This document shows, in pieces, positions 5,580-5,615 of a DNA stretch of 5,615 bases. Numbering within the stretch: the first letter of the stretch is position 1; every line of letters starts with the position of its first letter. The notes under the pieces are model-generated. The model made no database searches, was not told where the DNA came from, and was given only the letters and a program-made list of their open reading frames with translations. The stretch is taken from assembly GCA_021775655.1 (NCBI GenBank), contig JAJFHK010000359.1:1-5615 (forward strand). Direction: 5' to 3'. The stretch comes from Filomicrobium sp. Lineage in GTDB: Bacteria > Pseudomonadota > Alphaproteobacteria > Rhizobiales > Hyphomicrobiaceae. A program made the translations under genes and the position numbers.

Positions 5580-5615
5580 CTAGGCTGTTCCTCCGCTCGT
5601 GGAGCCAGCCTCAGC
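5580..5615 (-). CDS. Possible last codons of a minus-strand gene (partial)
   Basis: One minus-strand frame reads AEAGSTSGGTA and stops at TAG (5582-5580), 40 bases before the terminator stem. The Gly/Ser/Thr-rich tail and the terminator placement fit the end of a gene that starts beyond the window. Eleven residues do not allow a family call, and another frame with a later stop is possible. Confidence 0.35.
   Translation of the reverse strand, partial: AEAGSTSGGTA

Noticed and set aside
1..5615. CRISPR array, insertion sequence ends, toxin-antitoxin pair or retron
   Set aside because: I found no regularly spaced repeats, no transposase motif with terminal inverted repeats, and no small gene pair with recognisable toxin or antitoxin features.

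Overview
The window looks like alphaproteobacterial chromosome, probably a Bradyrhizobium/Nitrobacter/Rhodopseudomonas-type member of the Hyphomicrobiales. This is inferred from overall GC-rich coding, the style of the integrase remnant and the tRNA-Lys sequence; no species marker is present.

Layout, left to right. Positions 2-217 (+) are the C-terminal end of a GntR/FadR-type regulator. At 285-337 lies a truncated, mutated copy of the 3' half of tRNA-Lys, in the same orientation as an intact tRNA-Lys(UUU) gene at 5297-5372 (-). Between the two copies are about 5 kb that fit a decayed tRNA-integrated island. Just inside the left end are two pieces of one tyrosine-recombinase (P4-type integrase) gene, facing opposite ways (452-580 on -, 772-937 on +). 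Their order fits a small inversion inside the dead gene. A possible 43-residue membrane protein (606-737, -) sits within the inverted segment. Positions 938-1519 hold no gene I can recognise.

The centre carries the only two intact genes: a SulP-family anion transporter with STAS domain (1520-3241, +) and a YeeE/YedE-family (DUF395) transporter (3461-4486, -), convergent and 219 bp apart. Both families contain transporters of sulfur oxyanions or related anions, so the surviving cargo looks like a two-transporter import module. The substrates are not shown by the sequence.

On the right, upstream of the YeeE gene on the same strand, are remnants of a catabolic-type gene pair: a thiamine-diphosphate enzyme resembling acetolactate synthase large subunit (4560-5062, at least three frameshifts) and, before it, what looks like the last 30 or so codons of an aldehyde dehydrogenase (5115-5210). 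The intact tRNA-Lys closes the island. Beyond it are a rho-independent terminator (5502-5540, -) and the last codons of a minus-strand gene that enters from the right edge.

The main message is two complete membrane transporters preserved among the wreckage of an island whose integrase and neighbouring enzymes have decayed.
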